This document shows positions 23,617 through 34,800 of a stretch of DNA of 64,000 nt, piece by piece (the stretch's first letter is position 1; each line of letters begins with the position of its first letter). The position numbers and the translations under genes are program-made. The stretch is from Lycium barbarum. Lineage: Eukaryota > Streptophyta > Magnoliopsida > Solanales > Solanaceae. The notes beneath the pieces were generated by a model that saw only the letters and a list, made by a program, of their open reading frames with translations, was not told where the DNA came from and did no database searches. The stretch lies in the NCBI RefSeq assembly GCF_019175385.1, contig NC_083344.1, positions 57,536,782 through 57,600,781 of the forward strand, written 5' to 3'.

Positions 23617-25589
23617 TGTTATATCCCGTATTTTGTACATTCGAATATTTCAAGATAATTACGATAAGTTAAGGGCAAGGTTATATTTTTGATCTTGTCT
23701 AACACACAAGTTGTTTATGAAAATTTTGATGTGGAAATATTAAGAAAGGCTAGGGGTAAAAAGGGAAATTCACAAGATGGCTCATGAAAATATTAAGAAG
23801 AATTTGGGGTTGAAAGTGAATTATCGAAACTTATAATTCTTGAACAAATGGGCCAAGTGGCCGTGTGATGTGGTGTGGGCCTTGGCCCACATGGATGCTT
23901 AATATGTGTAAATAAAAGATGACTAAGTGATCATATTTATCATCTTATCACTTAGAAAATTCAAGAAACTTGGAGAAGAAAAAGAAGGAGACCTATTCGG
24001 CCATGGTAGAGAAAAATTGAGGTCCAAAAATCTTGATCAAAAAAATATTTTCTTCTAGCAATTCAACCAATTGGAAGGTCCTCGTTAACGTGGGGTAGTT
24101 ATTGGGGCAAGTAAACCATTCATTCTTGCAAGGAGCAACCTTAGCCAAGCAAGAAGATAAGTAGAAAAGGTAAGGTTTAATCTTCTTTTTATATGTTATG
24201 GATGGTTTGTGTATGTTGTAGTATGTAGAAATGAATGAAAATCATGAAATTTTGTGTGTTGGGGTTGAGCCGTGTATATGTTGTGTTGTGTAGGAATGAT
24301 GAACTAATGTTATCTAGTATTTTGGTTGTTGTTGTTATGGATTCTATGATGAAAATGAAAGTTTAATAATTCTAGTTGAAGTTGTAATGGTTGGAGAGTT
24401 GTTTTAGAAGCTAATGCGACATTAATACCACTTCTTGTATTTATGGAAAATAATGTTGTTAAGGTGTAGATTGTTGGTGTAGTTCATGAATTTGGAAGAA
24501 AGAAATGTGTTGTTATCGTTCTTGTTGAATTTGGAAGGTTTCGGGTGAAGTGGTATGTTGGTTGGGTTGTTTTGAATATTGTGTGAATTGTTTGAAGTGT
24601 TCTTGAATCATGCTAGAAGTATTTCGGATTAACACTTGAATGTGAGATCATTGGTGCTAGCTTGGCTATAGATGGTCGATTTGAATGTAAATGGGATGTT
24701 GTTGAATTATGTAGAAGAAAGTTACTAACGTTAGAATGCGTCTTGAATCGATTGTTGATGTTGTTGGCATGATTCTTGGGATTGTTGATTGATAATTTGG
24801 CCGAGTTAGATTCTCTGGGATGGTTGTATTTACAGGGGAAATGCTGCCGAAATTTCGGTAGACTATAAATGAATTCATTTGAAGGACTAAGACAAGTATA
24901 CGACGATGAGTCTAATGATTGTGTCAATTCTCTTGAATGTAGACTAGCGAGCTTGGACAAATAAGCGTAGCTAATAGGACGTGGAACAGGTATGTAAGGC
25001 TTACCCTTTATTTCTTTTGGCATGTCCTAGAGCTAAGTAAGTTATGATACGTATCTTGGGGTAACTCTATTCTTGATTCTGAGCTTGTTAATGATTCTTA
25101 TTCACTTCTTGATATGTGTATACCTAGTATAGGTGAGATTATTGTACGATTGAATAACAAGCAAAGCATAAAGAGTTCTTGTTTTCTTTTAAAGAGTTCT
25201 GTAAGTAGTAATGTCCCTAACTTTCGTAGATGGTCTCGGATTGTCTTGGAAATGTTCGTAGGGGTTTCTATAATGAATAACGTTCCTAACTTTCATGTGC
25301 TAACTTGGATTGTTTTGGAAACGTTCATGGAGGTTTCTATAATGAATAATGTCCATAACTTTCTTATACTAACTCGGATTGACTTGAAACGTGTTTATGG
25401 TTTACTAATGGTTTCGAGAAAATTAGTTTTGTACTAAAGGAAACATAAAGTTAATTTTCAAAACCACTCCTAAAGGGGTGCGAGATTTTACTATTTCGTT
25501 TCATTTACGATTTATGTTTATACTCCATAGCATTATTTCTTTGTATTGATATTTGTGGATTAAGTTGTGTTGACGCCATCATTGTTATT

Positions 25590-25905
25590 ATACCGGAAGC
25601 GGCATGCCCAAAGGGGCCAACATTATTATTATGCCTGAAGCGGCATGCCCGAAGGGGCCAACATTATTATTATGCCGGAAGCGGCATGCCCGAAGGGGCC
25701 AACATTATTATTATGCCGGAAGCGGCATGCTCGAAGGGGCCAACATTATTATTATGCCGGAAGAGGCATGCCCGAAGGGGCCAACATCAATATTATTACG
25801 CCGGAAGCAGCATGCCCGAAGGGGCCATCAATATTATTATGCCGGATGCGGCATGCCCGAAGGGGCCATCATTGTTACTAGGTCGGAAGCGGCTGTCCGA
25901 AGGAA
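25590..25905 (+). repeat. 41-bp tandem repeat in 3' LTR of D, 8 units
   Basis: Same unit as 20716-21000 with one additional copy. Confidence 0.9.
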
Positions 25906-26063
25906 CTATTGTGATACTATATTCACATTGTGTATGCTAGAATTTGTGCAAGGTACTACATGGCACGGATTAAAATGTTGTTCTAGGTTACTCCCGGGTT
26001 GCTTTTAAACTGGTTTACTGTTACGCCTTTCCTTGTTTATGATTCAGTAATACCTTACATATT

Positions 26064-26121
26064 CAGTACATATTCCGTACTGACCCCCTTTCTTTGGGGG
26101 CTGCGTTTCATGCCACGCAGG
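26064..26121 (+). promoter_or_regulatory. conserved LTR double stem-loop module (D, 3' LTR)
   Basis: CAGTACATATTCCGTACTG, then CCCCC-TTTCTTT-GGGGG, CTGCGTTTCATGCC and CAG/GT. Confidence 0.65.
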
Positions 26122-26533
26122 TGTATACAGATGAGTGGAAGACATCGGCTATAGGATGTTCCCATGCTACCAGCTGGATTGGCGAGCTCCATCTCAGTTC
26201 GGAGTGTTGCCGGGTCAAAGTACTTATGTCATGGTATTTTGTATATGTTAGAGACTTTGCAGATAGTGTCCTGTGGATAGGGCGTCGAGAAGTGCGAATC
26301 ATTTGTAGATATTAAAAGAGTATGTATGTTACACGATTTCAATTGGCTTAAAGTACCTAATTGGTTGAAAGTTTTCATAATCATTATAAAGATAATGATC
26401 TCTATGTGAAAAAGTTTCATGTTTTTAAAAGTTTTTAAAATGACAGGTTTGGATAGATCGAATGTTTAAGGGTTCGCTCGACTCTGATGAGAGTCGGGTG
26501 CCCGTCATGCCCTATCAAGATTAGGGTGTGACA

Positions 26534-26642
26534 GTCCTGTAGCTTCCTGTTTATAGATGTGGTGCACAACACACCGATAAACAAGACTCTACTAGACACG
26601 GTCAGTAGACACTCCGAGGATGAACTGCTCTGATACAACTTT
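26534..26642 (-). other. element B leader, LTR-proximal part with primer-binding site
   Basis: On the minus strand, TTGTATCAGAGC (26628-26639) follows the LTR end closely and matches the initiator Met-tRNA primer site except for one base. The sequence then runs to the GTCCT duplication where D is inserted. Confidence 0.85.
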
Positions 26643-26833
26643 TGTCGCGACCCAACCCTGTGGGCCATGACTAGTGCCCGAGCTGGACACTCGTATACGT
26701 ACCTGTTAGATATAGACAGACCGAAAATAAGAACTGTATGGAACTAATGCAAGCAATTAAAGACTCATAACGTCACATATCATAAACTTGTCTCCTAAGG
26801 AGTCACAGCTAACCAAAACATAATATGGTACGC

Positions 26834-27066
26834 AAGCCGACAAGGCTGCCACTATTGTCAATATAATACGAAAGCCGACAAGGCTGCCACTACATATCAA
26901 TATAATAGGCAAGCCGACAAGGCTTCCACTACATATCAATATAATAGGCAAGCCGACAAGGCTTCCACTACATATCAATATAATACGCAAGCCGACAAGG
27001 CTGCCACTACATATCAATATAATACGCAAGCCGACAAGGCTACCACTACATACGAACATATCCATA
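26834..27066 (-). repeat. 39-bp tandem repeat, 6 units, in LTR B
   Basis: Units start at 26834, 26872, 26911, 26950, 26989 and 27028 with the core AAGCCGACAAGGCTGCCAC. They are the inverse of the three-unit array in LTR C. Confidence 0.9.
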
Positions 27067-27302
27067 GCAAATCACATAGACACGGCTGAACAAAACTTAT
27101 ACACAACCCACACATATGTCTACAGACCTCTAAGAGTATCAACAGTGAAATATGACGGGACAGGGCCCCGCCGTACCCCTGGATAAACATATATATACAT
27201 CAAAGGATCTGTACCAAATGTCTAGGCTCCGGAACAATGGAGCTCTCCAAGACAGCTGAGTACGAGTCCTAGGTTGGAGGATCACCAAATCGAGTATATG
27301 TA

Positions 27303-27360
27303 CCTGCGGGCATGAAACGCAGCCCCCCGAAGAAAGGGGTTCAGTACGAGATATGTACTG
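27303..27360 (-). promoter_or_regulatory. conserved LTR double stem-loop module (element B)
   Basis: On the minus strand, CAGTACATATCTCGTACTG, then CCCC-TTTCTTC-GGGG, CTGCGTTTCATGCCCGCAG and GT. Confidence 0.65.
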
Positions 27361-29365
27361 AGTATATAAAGCATGAATACAATAAAAAGTATCATGACTG
27401 AAATAGAGATTACAGGAGACAAGTATGACAATCATAATACCAATACACTTGCCTTATGAAATGTAAATCATGCATATCAATATCATATATCATATTCGGC
27501 CCATTATGGGACTCGGTGAATAAAGTCATCATATACCATCCTTGGCGCCATAATCACATCATCATATCATATATATATACCGTATTTCGGCCCTCTAGTG
27601 AGGGTCTCGGTGAACAATGCAGTGAAACTGTGCACGAGAACGTATCCCAGCCCGGGACTCGGTGAAAGACATATTGGGGCATGCACGAGCAGAGTCGTGA
27701 GCAACCACATGCGAACTAATTCATATCTGGGACTCAACAGAATAATCAAAATGAACCATCATGGTAATCAAGACAATAGTCATATCAAGTATCCTTCGAA
27801 TGTCACCATGGATTATATCAAAATAGAACTTCTGGAATCATAGACACGTATCAAGACATAACAAAATAAGTTCTGGGAATCAAGTACATTAGCCATCCTA
27901 GTGTCTCTAAGAATAGGAGCTTTTTGAAGTCACATATACGTCGTCTATTTGTTTTATAAAGATCATGCCAAAAAAAGGAAGGGTTAGCATTACATACCTT
28001 TAGCGTTTATCCGCAATACAATACGTATATGCTGCCCGAAGTGTCTCAACCTATATTAAGAGGTTAAGACTATGGTTAAGCTATGGAAAGGCATAAAACG
28101 TACTTCAACGTTAGTAGCTTATTTCTAGGCGATTGGGCAGCACTTCCCCTATATCGCTCAATTTCCTCATATTTAAGCCAACTATACAACAACCAACTTA
28201 GCATCAACCAAGGCACATCTAAGTTACCACATCAAGAACTAGTTACAACTAGACCCAAGGACATTCCATACAGCCCACACCATTCCAACATTCGATAATC
28301 GTCAACATAACGACTACGACATATTCAAGTTATTCTTAATAATCTATAGCCCTAACACTTCATCGAAACGATCTTATAACAGCCCAACGATTACAACAAC
28401 ACAATGCATAATCTTAACCACACTTAATCCTCCAATTCAACAAGAACAACAACAACACACCCAAAACAGCCTCTAATTACAACAAGTTCTTAAAACATCC
28501 CACTAAAATATACTTCAACTTTAACCATCAAATTCCTTTACTCTCATCATTTAATCCATGACAACATAACAACAATACTAATTAAAATTAACTCATCATC
28601 ATTAGATTAAAACAGCCCCATAAACGGCCCAAACAAAGTTTCAACATCAACATACACAATTCTTGCATTCAATTCCACATCCACCAATTCACACAAGGAC
28701 CAAATCATTTCTAAAACATGTAAAAGAGAATTAAATCTTACCTAAGAAACAAAGCTCTTATTATCAAGAATGTGAACTCCCTCAAGAACAGCCATGGTCG
28801 TGAGTTGCCATGGCTGTTATAATCTCTATCCTTTTTCCTCCAATTGGATTGTAAATCACCAATTAATCATGTAGAGGGGGGGGGGGGGGGGGAGAGAAGC
28901 TGGCCGTGAGCTAAAGGGGTGGCTGCCATAGCCATGGTCGTGGCTCTCTCTCTCTAGCTTGAAAGCTTCTCTCTCTTATCTCAACTTTGGTGAAGATGGA
29001 ATGAAGTTTAGTTGATGAATTAGTCATCAAATTGGTTTATATAGGCTGCCTATGAAGTGGACAAGTGTCCCACTATGGCATGGACCAATCAGATTTGGCC
29101 ATGCTATAGTGGGGTCCATTTAGCACTACTTAGGCTTAATTAATCCTAATTAATTACTAATCCCCACTTAATAATCTAATCATGGTTAATTAATCTCTAA
29201 TCTCCACTAATATTTCTACACCAATTGAATTTTACAAGCAATCGTGCACTTATTAAAAATCGGGGATTGAAAGCCCTTGTCTCATATCCCAAAAATAATC
29301 TCGTCCTTAAACTTATGTTGATTAGCTTACGAATAATCCAACGTATAAAAATATGGGGTATAACA

Positions 29366-29846
29366 ATGTTGTTGTTGTATCTCTCTTTAATAGATGAGGC
29401 TTATACAAGAATAAAGCCCACGGTTAATTTAGAGGTTAGTGAGAGTTAGTTAGGAAGGAAGGGACACAACCTCTAGAAAACAATACGTGCTTAGGATTAG
29501 TTCCTACTTTTCCCTTTTTCTATTAGTATTATTACTAAATTATACTTAACAATATATAACAGGTAACTGATGAGAACTTGGAGGTGCTAATATATAGACA
29601 CAATCATTAATCTACTTCAAAGACATACAACACTAGTTGATTAGATTTTCTTGGCAATGGATCCGGTACTTTTATATTTGTTCTTGTTGTTTTTGTTTTA
29701 TTTAGCCTTATAAGACTCTTTTTTCTATTTTTTATATATGATAACTAACCATATGCAATTTGCCTAATGGTATTTGCTCCCAAAAAAAAAAAGTAAAAAT
29801 AAAATAGCCAGCAACATTTTTGTCTTTGTTTGATGTTTTATGAGCA
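29366..29846. other. unassigned DNA right of element B
   Basis: AT-rich sequence with no gene or repeat recognised. The first bases after the LTR (ATGTT) would be B's target duplication, but the other side was lost in the A/B junction. Confidence 0.5.
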
Positions 29847-30667
29847 ATTTGCAGGATTGTCCTTCGCTAGGGGTGGTCTTTAATTTTTAGCCCTCGAAAT
29901 GGTGGTCTTTAACTTTTGCCCTTCAGGCAAAATTTCGCTGTAAGATAGAATTTGGGCCTTCAAGGCAGAATTTGCACGAGCAAATTCTGTCTTGCAATTT
30001 TTATTTTTTATTTTTTTACTGAGCTGGAGTTTGAACCCACAACCTTGGGGTATTAAACGAAGAGCAAAGATTAAACGGAAAAGGCTCAAATATGTCATCG
30101 AACTATCGGAAATGGCTCATTTATGCCACTCGTCAATAGTTAGGCTCATTTATGCCATTGAACTGTCGGAAATGACTCATTTATGCCACTCATCAATAGT
30201 TTGGCTCATTTTTGTCATCGCCCGTTACCAAAATGACTCATCCATGCCATTTTTCATTAATGTCAATTTTACAATACCAGATATGACACGTGACCTCCAA
30301 ATAGATTATGGTTGTGGGTGGGTAGGGTGTATGGATCGGATTTTTTATTAATTTGAGATTTAAAATTGGACTGATTTAACTAAACGACGTAGACCTCTAA
30401 TTAGAGGCCACGTGTCATATCTGGTATTATAAAACCAGCGTTAATGAAAAATGGCATGAATGAGTCATTTTGGTAACAGGGGACGGCATAAATGAACCAA
30501 ACTATTGATGAGTGACATAAATGAACCATTTCCGATAGTTCGATGGCAAAAATGAGTCAAACTATTGATTAGTGGCATAAATGAGTCATTTCCGATAATT
30601 CGATGGCATATTTAAGCCTTTTCCGAAGATTAAATACCACCCCAAATGTAGGGCAATCCGGGCAAAA
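29847..30667. mobile_element. older TIR element (MITE-like) interrupted by a MULE-type MITE
   Basis: The ends are imperfect inverted repeats. TTTGCAGGATTGTCCTTCG and GGGGTGGTCTTTAAT on the left match the inverse of ACCACCCCAAATG, AGGGCAATCCGGGCAAA on the right. Without the 550-bp insertion and one duplication it is about 260 bp. The inside carries a GGGTTCAAACTCC-like B-box block on the minus strand, so a SINE contribution is possible. Exact ends and target duplication are not clear. Confidence 0.5.
30076..30625. mobile_element. Mutator-type MITE with 9-bp target duplication
   Basis: A 550-bp element starts CGGAAAAGGCTCAAATATG and ends with the inverse (CATATTTAAGCCTTTTCCG). It is flanked by perfect AAGATTAAA copies at 30067-30075 and 30626-30634. 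Long inverted arms and a 9-bp duplication are the hallmark of Mutator-like elements. The arms consist of repeated GGCTCATTTATGCCACTCG-like modules, about three per side. No transposase is present. Confidence 0.85.
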
Positions 30668-31383
30668 AAAAAAAAAGAAGTTTTATCATGTCAGCGCGTT
30701 TAATCATCATGCGGCTGGTTTTTGAAGTTATAATTAGTGGAGTATTTATTCCGTTCATCTTCAACTATATCAGTTCTCTAATAAGCTATACGCTCAAATA
30801 AAATGTCCAAGTTAATTTTCTTGACAAATTTAGGAGTCATTTATGTATTTGGCCAATACAATAGGAGTGAAAAGGTGTAAATGAACTCATTTTTGCATGC
30901 CCATTGTCATACAGCAACGTTAACTCACCAACTCATCTTCCCCTGATAATTATTGCCTCTCAAATCAAAGATTTCATCCATCCTTTCGCCACGATGCGTT
31001 GAATTAGCAACAAACATGCTGTATAGAGCTTCGTCCAGTGGCGTTTAGGGATGTGGCGTTTTCTTAAAAAAAAAAAAAAGGTAAGAAGAATATTTTTTTT
31101 ATTAAAAAGAAAACAATTTTATTTTTTGACACAATGCAAAAAGTTCACTACCCTTGCACCATGTAGAAATTCTTCAAAAAGTTCTTTCAACACTTTCTGA
31201 AAATAAACGCCATAAAAAAGCTTCATGGTAAGTGAGCTATGATCTGCTCTGACTGAACAAGCTCCCTGAATCCACTAGCCTTGCACCATGTGGTGATAGA
31301 GAATTCAGTAGACATAGGTAGTAGAGTAAGACGGAAAACCACTGAACCATAGACTTTTCAGATTGTGAACGATATAGATAGTA
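30668..31383. other. unassigned DNA 3' of the RlmN-like gene
   Basis: AT-rich with poly-A tracts (about 31065-31080). No gene was recognised. Confidence 0.5.
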
Positions 31384-31600
31384 CTCCCTCCGTTTCAATT
31401 TATGTGAACCCATTTGACTGGACGCGACATTTAAGAAAGAGTGAAGACTTTTCAAACTTGTGGTTCAAAATAAATCTTGAATATTTGTGTGGCTGTAAAT
31501 CATTTCATAAAGTGAATTTGTTTCCAAATTAGAAAAGAGGTCATTCATTTTGACACGGATTAAAAAAGAAATAAGTTCACATAAATTGAAATAGAGGGAG
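31384..31600. mobile_element. Stowaway-type MITE
   Basis: A 217-bp element with inverted ends CTCCCTCCGTTTCAATTTAT...GTGA and its complement, flanked by TA on both sides (31382-31383 and 31601-31602). This is a frequent Solanaceae Tc1/mariner-derived MITE, located about 300 bp past the stop codon of the RlmN-like gene. Confidence 0.9.
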
Positions 31601-31894
31601 TATGTTTTAGTAGGGCATTTGCTATAAAAGAATCTATGTTGAGCATGCTTGGATAAAAGACGAATTCAAGGACTTAAGTGAGGACATCAATCATCCTCCT
31701 ACAAAAACAAGTCCGATAATTTCACCAAGATTGCAAGCCCTGCACACGAGACCACCTTCATGTAACCACTCTTGGGACTGTTTCATCTTAAAGCAGCTTT
31801 TACCAAACAAGACCTGTTCTTAAGAAGCTGTCAAGCGCTGCTTTACACGGTTAAGCACACAAGTGGAGTATTTTCAGCAAGGCTTGGAGAACTT

Positions 31895-34800
31895 TTACGA
31901 TATCAAGATGCAAGTGCTAACTTCAGAATGAGATTCCTGATTTATACTTTCAGTAAGCAAAGGACTCTTCTGAAACTCATTTCTCAACTGTCCACAAGCA
32001 GCACTTGCATCAAGTCCCCTTGTTTGACGTGTACTAGCAGTTACTTTACGAGATTCAAGAGCAGAGGCAAATGCAAGAACCTGCGCCACAAAAATTCAGA
32101 AGTGAATACATCAATGAAAGATAAACTTAGATGGAGTGTTTAGGAAGATAAATGAGGAAACCCATCAGCAAAGGATTAGCCAGTGAAGAGATTAGATGAA
32201 GCATACAGATTTCCTGGATGGACGCTTATACTCCGAACCATCTATTGGATTGAATGGTATTAAGTTAACATGATGACCACGACCCCATTCATGAAGCAAT
32301 TCTGCCAGTTCAATTGCATGCTCGACCGAATCGTTCACTCCGGCTGCCAAAAAGCAAAAATTGAACAGTCACATCCTTGGCACATGTATTCCGGAGCAAA
32401 GGAACTGGGAGAGACAGTCTAACACAAAGGAAAAGAGAAGAATTCACTGAACACCTAGAAGTGTATATTCAAAGGAAACCCTTCTTCTAGTTTCCAGGAA
32501 GTAGTCCCTGCAATCCTTCATGATTGCATTCAAAGGGTAGGACTTTGCACTTGGTACAATCTTTTCCCGAAGATTCTGATTTGGAGCATGTAAGCTGATA
32601 TACAACAGTGAAACAAAGTAGAGATCAGAAATTCTAGCTAGCTAGGGATAAATTAGCAGGGAACTAAAGAATGTATGGGTTAATATGCAGCATCTTGAGA
32701 TAACTTGGTGTTCCCGAAAAGAAAAGGTATAAAGTCCCAGTGAAAAGATGAAAACTAATCACATCATGAGACATCAAGTTCCACCAATATCTGAAATGTC
32801 CCTTTTAAATTCCTTGCCTAAACCTTTGAGTCACAATCACTCTTTCACTTTTCCAAATCCGGTGTTCCTATTGAGTTGTAAGAAAACAAGATTTAGGACA
32901 CAATCTCAGTATACTTTGTTTTGTTACATTTTGTCAGGTTCTATTGGCCAGACTTCTCTGAAATTAAGTGGGTTATCAACAGTCTTGATACTGAAATGTG
33001 TTCGCATCATGGTTCTTAATCTAACGTCGTCACTAGAGATTCAGTAGCACACCATATTCCGCTACTTGCTTTGAAGGTTCAAGTTTATTCCACATATGGA
33101 CTAGAAAAATTCCCAAAATAACGTAAAAAGGCATACATCGGGAGGATAGGAGGACATTATGAGAAGAGGCACACAAAAATATCTATGCTGTAAAAAGGGC
33201 ACACTGTAATGCCTTTTTTATATAGATATACAGAAAGAGAACTCAGAATATTCCTTGCAACATAGAGAACATTTCAAGGACATAAGCACCCACACCGCTA
33301 TTATAGCAGTGCAAAATGTTTTGAATCTCGTGGACACATCTAGTCAGTGGTGGACCTAGGATTTAAGAGTCGTGGGTGCCTCATTAAATTTAATAAAATA
33401 AAATCCTGAGCAAAGATTCGAACCCAAGTTCCCTGGTCACCCAAATCTTTAAAGTTCCACTTGGAAAGCAAAGCACCCAGCTATGTTTTTTATTTCTAGG
33501 GTGCTTTTCGAGTTTTTCTACCCAATTTTCATATATTTTTTATATAACTATATCTAGACTGCGTCGAATTTAACGGGTGCTGGAGCACTATTACATTGGG
33601 CATAGGTCCGCCCCTGCATCTAGTCTAGAAGTTAATATTGGACAATCCAGAAGTATCTGCCACAAACATGCTTTTTTCAGCTATCATATGCAAGTAAGTA
33701 TTGCCAAACCCAATTGAAAAATGGATATCTTTATGTACCTTTCTGTACTTATTCTTTTTCTTCTTTTGACAGAAAAGTTCCAAATGTGCCTTAAAGTGTT
33801 TGACATTAAGCTGCTATGTCCTTTGTTAATAGTTTAGCTCACATACGCCCTTACCATTTAATAGTTGGTCCAAATAAGCCCTTAATTTAACAGGAGCCCT
33901 CAATCAGCCCAGTTACTTGATTAATACGCGAAAACAGGCCAAATATGCCTTTAAAGTATGCAAAATTGAGTAGATATGCCTTTCATTAATAATACTCATG
34001 GTTGATAATCAGATCAGATTTTATCAGATTTAACCAAGTTCAAAAACATTTGCCTGACAACCCCACTGATTTTCTATAACAGTGAGACACTGCTGAGAAA
34101 ATGGACTCTTGAGGATTATTGTTATTGAGCTTTTAACGCAAGCTCTGTTACTATTTATTTTTAGAATAAAATGATGGAAATTATCCCGTCTTTAATTAGC
34201 GTAGAAAATACGTGAAACGATTGTAAAGAAAACTCAGGAAACTGAAGAACGAAAGGATATTTATAAATTACAATTTTCATCACCGAAGATATGAACATCT
34301 GTTACATCGATATATTGCTTACATCGCCGGTATTAAAAAAAGGTAACAATATTAACTTAAGCTAACCTATTTAAATTGGTGCTTTGCTTTGCTGTTATAT
34401 AAACACTAGTAGAAAAGAAATGTTAAATTTGTACATGCTAAAGAAATGGTAAACTATTAACAAAGGGCATATCTGCTCAATTTTGCATCCCTTAAGGGCA
34501 TATTTGGCCATTTTTCTCTTATTAATCAACTAAGTAGGTTAATTCAGTGATACGATCCGGAATGGCTCAAATGCTCAATTTTATCCAAAAACTTGTGCTA
34601 GAAGCGGAGACAAGGACTTTCAAGCTTAAGAAGCCATGTTCATGGAGAATGAAGCTATGGAAGCACTTAAAAGGAGTCATTGGAGGGCCTTCAAGCTATG
34701 GAAGATAGCATGGACGAAGAAGTCAAGAGACCAAAAGTCCAAGGCTTGGGCTTGCCTCTTAAAGTGGCTACAATTGCAAGCTTGGGTGATTCAAAGCCGG

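Larger units (their letters stand above)
18737..26533 (+). mobile_element. complete non-autonomous LTR retrotransposon D, nested in B
   Basis: The 7797-bp element has two LTRs of 2894 and 2917 bp, a primer-binding site, a polypurine tract and a perfect GTCCT duplication on both sides (18732-18736 and 26534-26538). The internal domain is only 1986 bp and contains no gag, RT or integrase frame, so it must borrow proteins, probably from Del/Tekay-type relatives. Its leader (21645-21760) resembles that of element B in sense and content (AGTAGAGTCCTGTTTAT-like block and TATAAACAGGAGG-like block). It lies inside B's leader in opposite orientation, so it is younger than B. Confidence 0.95.
23617..26533 (+). 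repeat. 3' LTR of element D
   Basis: A 2917-bp LTR, TGTTATATCCC to GGGTGTGACA, followed directly by the GTCCT duplication. It has eight 41-bp units (25590-25905) and the double stem-loop at 26064-26121. Few differences from the 5' LTR suggest a fairly recent insertion. Confidence 0.95.
26643..29365 (-). mobile_element. 5' LTR of gypsy element B (complete)
   Basis: A 2723-bp LTR from TGTTATACCCCATATTTTTA to GGGTCGCGACA on the minus strand. Its right half is nearly identical to the truncated 3' LTR at 12360-13813. It is the same family as LTR C. It carries six 39-bp repeats, the GACGGG hairpin (27154-27175), the double stem-loop (27303-27360) and a long G-run at about 28876-28892. The base composition is ordinary, and frames such as 28083-28298 are chance frames shared with the other LTR. 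Confidence 0.92.

Noticed and set aside
31772..32143. 123-codon plus-strand frame
   Set aside because: It lies over the last exon of the RlmN-like gene on the opposite strand and has no family signature; a shadow frame.
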